In this document: in pieces, positions 24,043 through 35,100 of the stretch
Layout of the letters: every line of letters begins with the position of its first letter
How positions within the stretch are numbered: position 1 is the stretch's first letter
Assembly (NCBI GenBank): GCA_015956445.1
Contig: WIUZ02000024.1
Location: 519,526-583,525 of the forward strand
Direction of reading: 5' to 3'
Length of the DNA: 64,000 nt
Source: Thelephora terrestris
Lineage: Eukaryota; Basidiomycota; Agaricomycetes; Thelephorales; Thelephoraceae
The notes under the pieces: generated by a model
The model's input: only the letters and a program-made list of their open reading frames with translations
Database searches by the model: none
What the model was told of the DNA's origin: nothing
Program-made: the position numbers and the translations under genes

Positions 24043-25394
24043 ATGACTTCCACCCAGAAGGATAATGTCGTGGTCGTTGGAGGCGGTATATCTGGTGTTA
24101 CCGTGGCCCAAGGGCTCTCAAAGAAGCTCGACCACCGCAAATTCAACCTCATTCTCATCGAGCCTCGTCCTTTCCACGTATGGCTTCCGGCCGCAGCCCG
24201 CATGGTGGTTACGAGCGACGAAAAGTTTGCGGAGACCGCCGTGTTCCCTTTCGACAGGGTCTTTGCAAAGGATAAGGGCACCGTCAGGCAGGACAAGGTT
24301 GTGAGCATCAAGACGGGCAAGGGGGAGGAAGCTGGCGAGCTTGAGCTGGCGAGTGGTGAAACTCTCCAATATCGGGGTGAGCACGCCTCATATGTCCGTC
24401 TCCTTTTGGCGCGTCTCATCTTGACGCTCCCTGGACCAGCTCTCGTTTTGGCAACCGGTTCTAAGTGGTCGGGACCCATCGACCTGCCTGATAGTGAAGC
24501 CGACTTCCGTAAATGCGTTACACAGTGGCGCGAGAAAATCAGAGCCGCCCCAGACATCGTCATTGTTGGCGGGGGTGCCGTTGGGGTTGAGCTCTCTGGC
24601 GAGATCAGAGATGAGTATCCAGTACGTCGTGCCATCAACGTGTTACGCCTTGGGGTTGATCTCCGTGTTTAGGAAAAGCATATTACACTCGTCCACGGGC
24701 AGGATAACCTGTTGAACGACACATACCCAGCCAAGTACAGGAATCGTGTCAAAGCAGGGGTCGCCGCTCGAAATATAGACTTGATGCTTGGCGAGTTCGT
24801 CACAGAATTTCCTCCTTCTGGATCCGGAGAGCTCGTCCTTAGGTCTGGGGAGAGGCTCAATGCCGGCCTTGTCGTAAGTTCGTGCTGTCTCGCCCTCTGA
24901 ACGAACTCAATAGAATCATGACAGGTCATCACCTCGGGACCTAAACCCAACACTGGTTTCATTGGGACATCCCTCGGGCCCGAAGCGCTTACGGAAACCA
25001 AGCTTGTCAAAGTGGAAAAGACATTGCAGCTACGATCCCATCCCGCGATCTTTGCCGCTGGGGATATCGTCGATTGGAAGGAACAGAAACAAGCAGCGAA
25101 AGCTAACGGGCATGGGCCGGTTGTAGTCGCAAACGTGTTGAACCTTCTCGCGGGAAAGCCGGATCGGAAGGAGTATGGAGGGTTCCCTGAGATAATCATG
25201 ATAACCAACGGAAGGGTAAGGAAGCGTAAACCGTTTTGGATTCTGTCATTTCTCACCCATGTTTGCAACCATAGAATGGAGGATCCGCGTACCTTCCTTA
25301 CCTTTGGGGAATTGTGTTGGGTAGCTTCATCACGGTCCTCGTCAAGTCAAAGGGCTTGCTGATCTGGATGACTCGTGCGAAAATGGGTTATTGA
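24043..25394 (+). CDS. AIF/AMID-like FAD-dependent NAD(P)H oxidoreductase
   Basis: Pyridine nucleotide-disulfide oxidoreductase fold of the AIFM2/FSP1 and Ndi-like group. The FAD-binding N-terminus is NVVVVGGGISGVTVA. A second Rossmann motif is IVIVGGGAVGVELSGEI. The C-terminal FAD motif is AIFAAGDIVDWKEQKQAAKA. A hydrophobic C-terminal segment (YLPYLWGIVLGSFITVLVKS) could anchor it to a membrane. Introns at about 24375-24436, 24622-24673, 24873-24924 and 25217-25275 join in frame. Family members oxidise NAD(P)H and reduce quinones; the precise substrate is not visible. It starts 127 bp after the tRNA gene. Confidence 0.88.
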
Positions 25395-25653
25395 TTGCCG
25401 CGAATTACTTAGGGCTCGATTATTACTTTGTATGCCCACGAATCTCGGAATATCACGCAGTCCCTACTCGTATTCGGGATGAGCCTCGACGCTCGAGGTG
25501 GCTACAGTTGGTCAGCTGACAGTGAGGAGGACCATCTAGCCCCTGAATGGATTCGGATCAATCAAGGATGGTCACGAGATTGCGGGGTATAATAACCACT
25601 ATGCCTGAGAGACGTCACTTCACCCACCGTTTCGCTACTCCATTTGCATCTCC

Positions 25654-26211
25654 ATGAGCGAAACCAGCGCCGCACTCACTCATCTTCCGGCCGTTAAAGT
25701 CGGCGGACGTCGTCTCTCCGCTTCCAGACAGAAGCACAACCCACATAATGTCAAGTGCGTCCTCGAATCCCCGTTTGCAAGGCTCGTGTTTTTATTCCCT
25801 TGGCCGAGGCCAAGTTACTGCGAAAACATCCATTCTAACCCACGGTCATGCAGTGATCAGCTTCACACAGAAGCCAATCTGCAAGTTGAAGAGGATTCCG
25901 GGCCAGTTGATTATCCCCGTCCAAGTCCTCCGCCCGACTTTGTTCGTCGAGCCAAGCTCAATGTGGAAACCCAACTCGACCCCACTTCAAGTTCGGAGTC
26001 GTTGGAGGCTTCAAATCCCTTTGGCCACATTCACAACCAATACGAGGAGGAGTCTCCCAAGACCGAGAAGAAGAACCATCACCAGATGATGAACGACCTC
26101 GAAAAGCAGAGCCGTGCGTCGTCAAACTTGGATTCGAAACGGCCGACCAGGGACCACACCGAACAAACTAACCCTAAGAGGATCGACCAGCCAGCGGGAA
26201 AGGGGCGCTGA
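25654..26211 (+). CDS. Unknown hydrophilic protein, two exons
   Basis: The first exon encodes MSETSAALTHLPAVKVGGRR and a basic stretch ending near NPHNV. A probable intron at about 25754-25857 (GTGCGT ... CATGCAG) leads to an acidic, Pro/Ser/Asn-rich second exon that ends at 26211 with PKRIDQPAGKGR. Reading through without splicing is also open, so the intron is inferred from the splice signals and from the odd hydrophobic, Cys-bearing translation it would remove. No domain is recognised. The protein is probably disordered. Confidence 0.5.
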   Translation: MSETSAALTHLPAVKVGGRRLSASRQKHNPHNVKCVLESPFARLVFLFPWPRPSYCENIHSNPRSCSDQLHTEANLQVEEDSGPVDYPRPSPPPDFVRRAKLNVETQLDPTSSSESLEASNPFGHIHNQYEEESPKTEKKNHHQMMNDLEKQSRASSNLDSKRPTRDHTEQTNPKRIDQPAGKGR

Positions 26212-26435
26212 GCTCGAGACCCTCTCCAAATTGCTTGATGAACGTAGCGCTTGTAAAGGTTCATGAATGTTTTCTTACTAAGTGTACAGTGTAACGGATC
26301 AGAGGCCATATTGTCAACGGAATCGCACACAAGAATAAACAGAAAGTCCGATGGTGAATCTATATACGTCCATACGTGAGAGCTGCGCCCAGTATGACGT
26401 CCAGAGAATGTAACGGACCGTGAGCGAAGTGAAAA

Positions 26436-28174
26436 CTACGAAATGGTGTCGCCCCATACTCTTTCCACCCACTCAACGGTCCTCATTAACGTCGATGCTG
26501 CAATGGAACACTGTTTGGAAAGGACAGGGTCTTCAAAACCTTTCGCCACTATGGGGATTTCCTTCTGCACGCACTGCAGTGGAGGGGATGGTGAGGAAAC
26601 TCCCCCTTGGTGTTTGGGACGGCCACTGTGCATTGCGGGAGAGAGTTGCTCCTCGACAACGGGATTATTTAGTAGGGCCACGGACAAAGCGGCCAACAAT
26701 CTCTTCTGGAAAAGGATGAACACCGGGTCGTCTGTGCGTAAGATACGGTCCACGGTGCTTCGTAGCCTTTGCTCCAGATGCCTATCAAGCGTCGTCACGC
26801 CAGGGGGTAGGGCACTGATATGTGTCATCACCACCTCGTCCGCGAGGTTGATGATCTTAGTCTCCGATGGTCCAAAGTCATTTTCCATGATCTCGGACTC
26901 GAGAAGAGTCCATATGCGCTGAGTGAACGTCCAGTTAGCGGGGGACTCGAAATCGGCCGTCCGAGAGTGCGATGGTAGTGAGTTGGGGGCTGTGTGAGGG
27001 GCGGGCACAAGAGACCTGAGCGACGCAGCAATAACGAGCGCCTGAACGCAGTTCTGAAGCCGGATCAAAGTAGGTCCAGAGAGCAGAAACTGAGGAGGGA
27101 GCATGTTTGGAGGTTCAGGATCGCGCTTTGCACTTGCGTCAGGATCAATATGATCTGAGCCGTTTGTTACTTCGTGCAAACGTGACAGACCGAAGAGTTG
27201 AGAAGTGACGGCGTGGGGTTTTCCCAGCGATTCAACGAGCTTGAGGATCCAGAGCTGTTTCTGTTGGACCTGCAGTGCGGGGTCTGCAGGCTGAAAGCCT
27301 TCCATCCACCGTGACCACCTCTTTTGCATCGCCTCCTCGGATTCCCAAAGCTGGAGAACTAATTTCCGTTCCTGGGCCTCAGCCATCATTGCCACCATAT
27401 CGACCAGTTCTCGTTCGGATGCTTTTGCTAAAACCGCGTTAGAATAGTCGTTACGCATGTCGGTCGAAAGTGCGAACACGGATCGGATTCCATTGACGAG
27501 TAACTCTGCCAGTTCCCCCGTAGATGCTGAAGGTGATCGATGATCCAGCTGGTGTAGAATCTCATCAATGGTGGCATCGCGAACGGGAGCGCATCGTTGT
27601 CGCAGTGCCACGAGAACATCGTGTAGATGTGTGATAGCGGAGAGGAGCGGAGAGGTTGTGGGGGGGAGAGGGAGGGAGAAAGCGACCAGAGCCGGATGTT
27701 TGGATGGGAACAAAGGTGCTAGGACCTCATGAAGATCCTTGTACAGACCCTTGAGACGACTGATCTGTGAGGGTAGTGACGGGGAAGAAAGTGCTTCGAG
27801 AGCCTGATAAGGCGAACCAACATGAGCTAGCGGCCCAACAACTTTCACCGACGGAGCTTTACCTGGTCCCAAAATGCCTGATGCATGGTCTTTCCCACCG
27901 ATTTCTCGATCGTGGATTCCGGAGGACTTGACTTGTTGATCCCAGACAGAACGGAGAGTAGAGACTTCCCTGGAGCCACCACTTTCTGTGGATCTTGGGC
28001 AAGAAGATGGAATAAATACGCCGCGTCGAGGGACGTGATCAGCGAGCTGGGGATGGCGGCACCTTCGGGTACGGACATCTGAAGCACGGGTGCGCTGAGA
28101 GGCGGAGAGGGCTCGGTCGCAACAGAAGGGCCAAGATCTGGACCCTCCTTCGTAGCTGGTCCTCCTAGATGCAT
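26436..28174 (-). CDS. Tcp11 / Sok1 family protein
   Basis: T-complex-11 family; yeast Sok1 acts in or parallel to the cAMP-PKA pathway. From 28174 the N-terminal exon gives SLDAAYLFHLLAQDPQKVV and SVGKTMHQAFWDQ. An intron (GTAAAG ... TTATCAG, about 27809-27867) joins to ALEALSSPSLPSQISRLKGL and the helical Tcp11 domain (LYKDLHEVLAPLFPSKHP), ending with TLMRTVEWVERVWGDTIS at 26436. About 560 aa. An unspliced frame runs on to 28274 but loses the conserved FWDQ-ALE join, so the spliced model is preferred. It is divergent from Atg101, with 177 bp between the two start codons. Confidence 0.8.
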
Positions 28175-28351
28175 TGGAAGAGAGTGACTGGAGTTGCTCG
28201 GTCAGCCTGAGTGCTGCGACCGTTTTACCTACACTCGGATGAAATCTCCGATGGATCGATCGACAAGATATCACGTGAAGCTTCTGCCTGTAACCGGCAA
28301 CAACGGGGACTCGAACTTTTGGACCTTCAGGCCTTCAGGTCTCTGGTGGTC
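28175..28351. promoter_or_regulatory. Shared divergent promoter, Tcp11-like / Atg101
   Basis: 177 bp separate the two start codons, so both promoters must lie here or overlap the coding sequences. No TATA box is evident. It contains palindromic GATCGATCGA at about 28256. Confidence 0.45.
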
Positions 28352-29177
28352 ATGAGCGAGCCACACCCGACAATCACCATTGACCTTGTGCGTCCCTTTG
28401 GAATCATGGTCTCGAACGATTGCTGTACAGTTGATTGAAAGCTCAGGTCTTAGATCGGCATCTGACCAAGGATGTCCTCCGCGCCATCTTGCACTCGATT
28501 CTATTCCACAGACTCTTCGGAACCGTAAAACCCAAGATATTCGAGATTCTTGATGTAACGATGGTACGTTTCGCATGATCTCCCAAGAGAAGCTCGCCCA
28601 CTGGTGTCTTTGACAGCCCGGGGTAGCCGACCCAGACATGGAGAGCCTCGTCGACGAGAAGGTGGACGCCTTTTGGAAAGGAGTCGATGGTGGAGCAAGC
28701 AAAAGCGGTCAGATAATCGTCACGTTTTCAGAAAAGAAGCAAAAGAAGACGACGTGGTTCCAAGTGTACGCTGGAGAGGTGCATCTCTCCTCGTCCTTTT
28801 CTACTCCTCAGCTGCTCATCATGACTTCACAGGAGGAAGTCCCATGGGAACAATGGTACTTCAGAACCTTAAAATAGCGCACATGTTCTAACCGTTTCTC
28901 ACAGGATTATCAGCGCAGAAATACGACAACCAAAGTCTGACCAAGGTGTGCAATACCAAATTTTCAAGGACGTTTCGTCATGACGAATGGTGACCCAGAT
29001 CGACAAACTTTCGATGCTAATCTCGCTTCAGCCTTGGCAAACTCACTGAGGACAATCCTAACACATACTTCCTCAGAACGAGGCAGGTTGGCAGTTCCCC
29101 TCATTACCGAGGCGCACAGCATTTCACCGTTTCCGATGAAAATGGTTGTCAAGGTCGGCGGAATTGACGTTGGTTAG
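28352..29177 (+). CDS. atg101: Autophagy protein Atg101
   Basis: A HORMA-domain partner of Atg13 in the Atg1/ULK1 initiation complex of non-Saccharomycete fungi and animals. Exons 28352-28387, 28447-28563, 28617-28778, 28833-28855, 28905-28945 and 28999-29177 sum to 558 nt, a multiple of three, giving 185 aa, the usual size. Signatures are ILHSILFHRLFGTVKP, VDEKVDAFWKGV, QIIVTFSEKKQKK, EEVPWEQWIISAEIRQPKSD and ISPFPMKMVVKVGGIDVG. EEVPWEQW contains the position of the exposed Trp-Phe finger region of the family. One exon is only 23 nt. Confidence 0.94.
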
Positions 29178-29925
29178 CCTGAGTGCACCTCCCCCCACAC
29201 ACTTTCATTTTTTTACCATTCTATCTACCTCACCCTTTCTCTCGCCTCTTCGTTGTACTATATCCAACTGAATGCGTTTGGAAAATTTTCAACCTGTATC
29301 ATCAAGTCGACGAGCGAAACCCGGGGTCCAGATCTGCCCCCTTTCAATGTCCGCACCCACTCGGACATGGGCTGGCAACCTCCCTCTGGGGTCATCGTCC
29401 CTCTGTTTTGCCCGAATTTGAATTAATCTGGGTGTCTGGGCGCTCGAAGCGGCCGTTCCAGCTGCTGGCATGTTACTCTCAAGGGGCATGGCAATTCCCT
29501 TCAACCCTGCTTTCACAACCCACGCCGCTTCGACACACCCTGGCACGCTTCGGCGGGATCTCGCGTTCCATGCGATTCGAAACACTTTCAATGTGATATT
29601 CAGTCTAGATGAGATGATGGTTCGCCCCCGTTCTTTCTAAATGTCCGAGCCACTCACTGATCCACTGGCACCTGTTCAGACACTACTGTTGTTCCCACAC
29701 TTCAGGTATTTCTGTCGACAACTGTCTTACCCGCCCTATCCTTATTGAACAGCCATACGTGTGCCCGAGCTCATCTCTCGCTTTTTCCAGCGTAAAACAC
29801 GCGAGATACTCAGATAGATATCGGACCGATTTATGGGTGCGGGATTGCTCCTTGCATCTCAATGGTTGGCCCCATAACCGCGAAAACAAAAAACCTCCGC
29901 TCTATGCATGTACTTCTGTGAGAAT
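29178..29925. other. Convergent spacer, 0.75 kb
   Basis: Lies between the Atg101 and NTF2-like genes. A pyrimidine-rich stretch at 29180-29260 follows the Atg101 stop. A 100-codon minus frame and a 137-codon plus frame overlap here without domain or splice support. Confidence 0.35.
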
Positions 29926-30471
29926 TTATGAATCGCGAGAAGGTTGAACAGCTTTCATAAACTCGGCTGTAAACTGGGAGTCCAGAAACTCTTCAACATG
30001 TTTGACCTTGAGCTCTCCATCCTCATTTGGGGCAATCTCAACGACCAAAGTCGCTTCGTTAACAAAAGGCACGCCGACAGTGGTATCTGCATAATCGGTG
30101 GCCTGGAGGAAAGGTCAGTGAAAGAATATGAATCCTGAAAGGAACCACCACGAACATGGATGAAAACCTTCCCAGGAATCTCGGTCATGGAATGGATATC
30201 AACCTAAGCGGAGGGTCAGAAATGTATCCCGGGTACCGTTGTGTAGATACCGACAAACCTTGAAGTTCTTCAGGACGTCCTTGATTTTTCTGTAACTCTC
30301 GACCCATTGTTCCTTGTTCTGTCGGGGAATTTTTAAGGAACGGGGGAAGGTGTCATGGATATAGTCGGGATGCAGGGCTGCAGCGATCTGGTCGATGTCG
30401 CTGTCGATGAAACCCTGGGCCCATGCCATGATGGCCTTGGTTTGTGGGCTTTGCTCGGAAGTGGAAGACAT
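29926..30471 (-). CDS. NTF2-like / SnoaL-like domain protein
   Basis: A small alpha+beta-barrel protein. From 30471: SEQSPQTKAIMAWAQGFIDS, then ALHPDYIHDTFPRSLKIP. After an intron (about 30204-30259), IHSMTEIPGKVFIHVR. After a second intron, ATDYADTTVGVPFVNEATLV, VEIAPNEDGELKVKHVEEF and a C-terminus AEFMKAVQPSRDS. About 140-145 aa, the usual size of the fold. Such proteins range from polyketide cyclases to binding proteins, so no reaction can be assigned. It is divergent from the Pin1-type gene, about 230 bp apart. Confidence 0.8.
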
Positions 30472-30699
30472 GGTTTGGAGGTGGGACGCAGGGCCTGGGA
30501 GGGGGACGTTCAGGTCTCAGACCTCAAATACGACCACTATTTCTCCGATATTCTCCATGGATTTCGAGGAATCACGTTTGGTGAATGTCATGGCAGGCAG
30601 GGAAGTGGGCTAGTGACGTGATGACAAGATTCCACCTCCAGTTTGAGCTTGATCGCCGAAGGACTCCAGCGCCCGTTCGTCCATCAGCAACCACCATCC

Positions 30700-31284
30700 A
30701 TGGTACGCTACATGTCAAAATTCCTCCACCGAAAGCTCACAATCGCCTCAGTCTCAGTGGGAAATCAGAATGTCCGGATCCCGAGGGGTCGCCTACTTTT
30801 ACAACCCAGCGACCAAAGCCTCAGTCTGGGAAACCCCTGATGGTCTCACCGAAGAAGAGGTTAAGAAGCTTCCCGGAGCTGAATTACTCACCAGGCCCGT
30901 GAAGGTCAGGGCTAGCCACCTCTTGGTGAAACATTCTGGGAGCAGGAACCCCTCTAGCTGGAGACAGGTTCGGTCTTCCGATTTCTTATCCTGTGCCCCA
31001 CCTCAATCATCGCACAGGCCAAGATAACCTGTTCGAAAGCTGAAGCTATCGAGACCCTCCGAAAATACCAATCCCAGATTAACGGATCCCACGAAAGATT
31101 CGCCGAACTTGCAAAGGAGTACTCGGACTGCAGTTCCGCTCGCATGGGCGGGGATCTTGGTGTCTTTGGCTCCGGACAGATGCAGAAGCCATTTGAGAAC
31201 GCCGCATTTGCGTTGAAAATCGGAGAGATGAGCGATATCGTCGAGACAGAGAGCGGCGTTCATCTCATTCTGCGAACTGAATAG
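30700..31284 (+). CDS. Pin1/Ess1-type parvulin prolyl isomerase
   Basis: Isomerises phospho-Ser/Thr-Pro bonds in RNA polymerase II CTD and mitotic substrates. The WW domain is [17 protein letters not shown] with second Trp in SVWETPDGL. The PPIase domain has the phosphate-binding loop [11 protein letters not shown], active-site [12 protein letters not shown] with the catalytic Cys, and [15 protein letters not shown]. Introns are 30703-30762 and about 30968-31019. In this model the first coding exon is the ATG alone (30700-30702), joined to TGGGAAATC, so translation begins MWEIR. The alternative start is the ATG at 30770 in exon 2, which would break the WW domain. Confidence 0.92.
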
Positions 31285-31364
31285 TGGTGCTCTACTCAGA
31301 AAAAGAAGATAGCTGTACTTATAGTGTGTCGATTGTGAATGTTGACAGTCATCTAACGACAACC

Positions 31365-31983
31365 ATGTTAGCGAGACCGCTAATGCATGTTTCGTCGAAT
31401 TTGGCCCAACGAATGATCCAAATCCGTGTTCGCACACTCAAACCATCCTTCAAGAGGACAATGTCTTCTACGATCACGACCGCCTCGGCCCTGACCCCCG
31501 TCTTTACCTCCAGTGAGACCGCCCTGTTTCGTGTGTGACGCTGACAAACCCCGTTGTAGACGCTCCAGGCGCTGTTGGCCCCTATTCCCAGGCCATAAAA
31601 CTCAAGGACCTCGTGTTCGTCTCAGGGAACATCCCGCTTGATCCCGCGACTGGGGAGATCGTGGCTGGCGGTGTCGAAGAGCAAACAAAACAGGTACTCA
31701 AGAACCTCCGTGCGGTCGTTGAGGCATCCGGCAGTGATCTGGGAAAGGTCGTGAAGACCACAGTAAGACATTTTTTTCTCTTTCTGCGTTTACGATCCGA
31801 CGGTTTCCTTAGGTATTTCTCAAGTCTATGGGTGACTTTGCCGTCGTCAACAAAATCTACGAACAGGCTTTCGGCGATCACAAGCCCGCGCGTTCCGCCG
31901 TTGAAGTGTCCAGGCTTCCCAAGGGCGCGCTGGTAGAAATCGAGTGCATTGCTAGGTGGCGTATATCATCCACATCTGGCTAA
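31365..31983 (+). CDS. RidA / YjgF / Mmf1 family protein
   Basis: Deaminates reactive enamine/imine intermediates from amino-acid metabolism. The N-terminal extension ([20 protein letters not shown], Arg-rich) looks like a mitochondrial presequence. The core [20 protein letters not shown] follows an intron at about 31513-31559, then [15 protein letters not shown]. After a second intron (about 31765-31813) come [20 protein letters not shown] and the signature [20 protein letters not shown], with the substrate-binding Arg. The last residues are ambiguous: read-through stops at 31983, while splicing at about 31951-32019 would stop at about 32029. Confidence 0.9.
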
Positions 31984-32105
31984 CGAAAACAATACTGACA
32001 TTCTCCTCCAATAATCTAGTTTGGGTTGATTGATACCCGCTGGTAAATACGTAGTAACACTGAACATGCTGTGATAGGAAAAACAGTGCAAATCAACGCA
32101 AGATT

Positions 32106-35100
32106 CTATTTGGTGCTGGCTTCCTCCAGGGAACCAACGTCGAAGCGTTTGACGGTGTGAATAACTTCGGACCCCTTCCTGGCAAATACCAACTATGACG
32201 CCAGTGAGCGATTGCGATCAACAAGCCTCCAGTTACATACCAAGTACGGATTTGCAGTGGAACCGGTGGTATCCACCAGGACCTCGCCTTTCGAAACCGC
32301 TGAGACGTCAGAATCATTGTACTTGAACCATTCGTCAGGACGATCCGGCAAATTCCTCGAATAGAAGAAATAGTGGCCCCAAGATGCTGACTCTCCCCGG
32401 TGGATAAATACCGAGGTCAGTTCGTACAAAGCCTGATTCTCGTTTTCCCAAATGCCTTCCAGCTGCAGTTTCAGCTCTGCAGCCTGCCGTCGCTCGTCAT
32501 CCAGCTCCTGTTTGGCGTGCATCGCTTCGTGTCTTAATGACACTAATAGTTCTTGATCCAGGCCGGGGAGGGCATTTACCGTGTTCCTCGATAAATAATC
32601 ACAGGTCTCTGTCAACGCAAGGTCGAACGGCCGGTGCTGTTAGGTGACGATCAGTCACGGTTCCGGTCAACGATACGGTCAGAGATCACCTTGGCCTCTG
32701 TAAGTTGTCGAATTCGTTCCCGACACCCATTCAACTTGGCCTGAATCTCATTGGATCGCCGCTTCTTCTCCGGGTCCGAATTCTCTAAAAAGCGATCCAT
32801 TGATATTGTCTCCCCGAATTTCAAGTACGCCTGTGACTTGAATGCTTGGAGTTGTTCTCGATCGAACTGCACCCTCTGTTGTACGGCTGATGTTTGTTCG
32901 CTTGCAGAGCTAGATGGATGAGACACATACCTGTAACTGAATCTGTAGGATCGGGGGAAGATCGACGAGAGATACTTCCATATGTGCCTTCTTGTCTTCG
33001 AACTCGACTGTGTCGTTGAAATAACGACTTAGACCATCGTAGATGTCGATACCTTCTTCCGAGACGTTCACCGGAAGATGCAAGAATAGATCCTCTTTCT
33101 CGTGAATGGATGGCCGAGAGGAGCCACCTTCGGGCATGATCCGCTGGCGGAGCCTCCCGTAAAACAACCTGGGATTTGATTGAGAAAGAATTATTTATTT
33201 TCCAAAAATCAATCTCACCTTTTCACGATACTCGTCTTATCGATGTCGGGATTAGAACCTCCAGACAGTTTGGCAGAACGAATCAGTTCTGCACATTCGA
33301 GTTGGAAAAGGCACGAATCCATGCATTCGGAAACATCGTGCTGCCGACCTACAAGCAAGAATCAGCAAATGCTCGACGTTGGTTGCGCATGACAGTACCA
33401 AACATCATTCCGGTGGTGCCTTTACGAACAGGCGCGGTAGGCCCAGGTTTCTCTACCTCTAACATTTCAACATCACCTCCTGTGGTGACTTGACTCTCGG
33501 GAGGAAGTTCTTCTGGCGTCTGTGCAGGAGTCCCGGGTTTTGAGACGATAACATAATCCTTGTCCTTCTCCGCATCGGGTGCGTCGATATCCATCTTGCT
33601 TCCCGTGCCTCGCGACCGCTTTCCTAGAATGCTAAACGAAGTCTGGATTGGCGATGCGGTCACAGTCTCTGACGGCGCTGAAACATGCGTTGACCCGTCC
33701 TCAACGAGAGTGACGTCAGTGTCGTTGGAAGAATCCGTACCAGCCTTATCCCCTTCTTCCTCTTCCTCATCCTTCGAAGTGACCAGCGCAAGCTTTGCTA
33801 ATTCGATGCTCGGTTTAACAGCTGGATCCTCGCAATATTCGAGGTTCCAAAATAGGTCGGCAAGCTGTGCAACGACTAGTTTTGCCAAGGTCAGTGACTT
33901 TGCTTGGGATGTAGTAATAGAGCATACAGCGTCGCGATCGCGCAATCTCCCGTCTGGTTACCAGCCGGCCTCCTACTCGATGGGCATCAAGGTCGTCGTC
34001 AAGAAGATTGGGGGATTTTGTGGCAACTGCGGAGAGCGAAGCCACTGTTTCTCGAAGGTCTCGGATTGTATAGAAGTACTGGAAATAGGTCAGCGACTGA
34101 TTACCGCCCGGGTATATGCCACGGACCTGAAGCAAAGAGTTGAGATAACAGGTATTCCCAAGCTGATGTAGGCCTCGAGGCATATCGGGGCGAGTGGGCA
34201 CGACAACGTCGCCGGCTGGAAGATATCCGGTGCGCATCAGATGTTAAGAATGATGCGGTGTGAGACTCACGATCGCGACCGGTGTCGAGGAAAACCTTCA
34301 GCCGTTGGCTTTCCGTGACCTGTGCGATGACTGACAGCGCCTCGCGCAGTTTGTCAACCTGACTGGCCTGCTCCTCAACCTTTGGGGGTGTGGGCAGTCA
34401 GAAACCGTGAGGTAGACTCTCACTCACGCGCAGGTCGAACACGGTGATGACCGTGTTCTCGTCCATTTCCTTGGAAACACCCAAGGTAGAATACGCGGTG
34501 TCCACGGTCATGACGCTACCCTTCTCACGTTCCCAGATGCGGTGCATCTCTTGACTTCCACGCGCGTCTGCTATGATCTTCAGGGCATCATTTAGCTCTC
34601 GCCTTATTGCGGAACCATTGGTTTCGTCCTTCCATGATCGTCTAATCCCATCTCTCCAGGCATTGATGATAAACTCTTCTTCCACACTCTCATCGAAATC
34701 AACCCTCAACGGGCCGTCGTGACCAAAGCCGAGAGCGTTGGCGGCCTTCGAGAAGTCGTCCCGTGTAAACCTGCCTCTCGTCCGTTCGTCTAAGATAAGG
34801 TTCTGAAGATCCATCGGAGTGTCCTCGTTCATCATTTGCATTGTTTGAACGATGTTGACGAGTGCAGTGAAGTGACGTATGGTGTCTCCGGGGTCGCAAC
34901 GGCATTGTGCAAGGTATGCAAAAGTCAATAGTTCTATCACGGAACTGAGCGAGGTGCCTGTGCAAGCAACAAGGATTATACCTGGAGTGTAGGACGAAGG
35001 TGTCAGTCCCAGTGTTTCCCAATCGTCGTCCAGATCCCCTATTTGTCTCAGGGTCTCTGGGAGGTCTCCGCGGGGCACTGAGTCTCGGGTCAGCGGTCGC

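Noticed and set aside
26212-28274. Reading the Tcp11-like gene as one 612-codon unspliced frame
   Set aside because: The first part is low-quality, Arg-rich translation. A GTAAAG...CAG intron gives the conserved FWDQ-ALE junction and a better N-terminus.
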